In this document: positions 63,891 to 64,000 of the stretch, piece by piece
Numbering within the stretch: the first letter of the stretch is position 1
How the letters are laid out: each line of letters starts with the position of its first letter
Assembly: GCA_022414725.1 (NCBI GenBank)
Contig: CM039462.1
Coordinates: 12,303,840-12,367,839, forward strand
Reading direction: 5' to 3'
Length of the DNA stretch: 64,000 bases
DNA from: Microglena sp. YARC
Lineage: Eukaryota; Chlorophyta; Chlorophyceae; Chlamydomonadales; Chlamydomonadaceae
Notes under the pieces: model-generated
Seen by the model: the letters and a program-made list of their open reading frames with translations, nothing else
What the model was told of the DNA's origin: nothing
The model's database searches: none
Translations under genes and position numbers: made by a program

Positions 63891-64000
63891 CCTTCATGAC
63901 TTCGCTCTCCGTCAAAGTATGAGTCTGGAGGATCTGGCAGCGGTGCTGCTGAGCTCAGTGGAAACCCTCTCTTACATGGCATCCATGGGGGTGGTGCACA
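63891..64000 (+). CDS. protein kinase gene 2, third recognised exon (cut by window end)
   Basis: Acceptor CATGTTGCAG. The first base completes a Ser codon (phase 2 from exon 62097-62227). It then reads LHDFALRQSMSLEDLAAVLL and SSVETLSYMASMGVVH, matching LQQYALSHKMAVEDLAVVLM and HMAAMGMVH of kinase 1. The window ends exactly at the start of the catalytic loop, so catalytic Asp, DFG and the tail lie outside. Confidence 0.85.

Overview
This is eukaryotic nuclear DNA. Genes are split by GT-AG (and one GC-AG) introns. The window also holds a Ty1/copia retrotransposon, hAT-like elements with 8-bp target duplications, tRNA-derived SINEs and very abundant micro- and minisatellites. Interstitial TTTAGGG-type runs, algal-style domain combinations and long poly-G/poly-C tracts suggest a large-genome green alga or related protist. 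That placement is a low-confidence inference. Well over half of the window is repeat, and most long open frames are frames through tandem repeats rather than genes.

Left part (about 1-12 kb, minus strand): fragments of one gene can be chained by splice phase. Its exons are 9932-9685, 7329-7198, 4741-4518 and 1481-1320, and they encode a protein with an HNH-nuclease motif. The space between these exons is filled with tandem arrays that are copies of the gene's own exon-intron junctions. Four hAT-like miniature elements, a SINE and other repeats are inserted here.

12-32 kb: mainly repeats. These include a decayed tyrosine-recombinase element with a PHD-like zinc-finger fragment (14.5-15.6 kb), a 243-bp repeat whose complement resembles the start of U2 snRNA, an SP-rich disordered coding exon (20.1-20.8 kb, minus), and a 247-bp higher-order satellite (28.7-30.5 kb).

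32.5-43.2 kb (plus): a five-exon gene, all introns in phase 0. It encodes an N-terminal MGCGASK acylation motif, a proline-rich repeat, a TIR-like domain with a WCLYE motif, and ten 42-residue kinesin-light-chain-type TPRs. Its 5.2-kb second intron holds an antisense acidic-tail exon and a pair of perfect 90-bp palindromes. A hAT-like element supplies the present stop codon.

43-52 kb: two hAT-like families. One hAT copy is split by a copia element (46529-51834) with 247-bp LTRs differing at two bases and a 5-bp target duplication. Its pol is broken and its gag lacks a visible zinc knuckle.

55-64 kb (plus): two tandem paralogous protein-kinase genes. The first (55112-56695) has one intron and looks intact. 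The second (59934/59955 to beyond 64000) has at least three introns; one contains a decoy copy of the next exon's acceptor, another a tandem array built from its own donor junction. The recurring theme of the window is minisatellites born from splice junctions, seen in at least two unrelated genes and probably a third.
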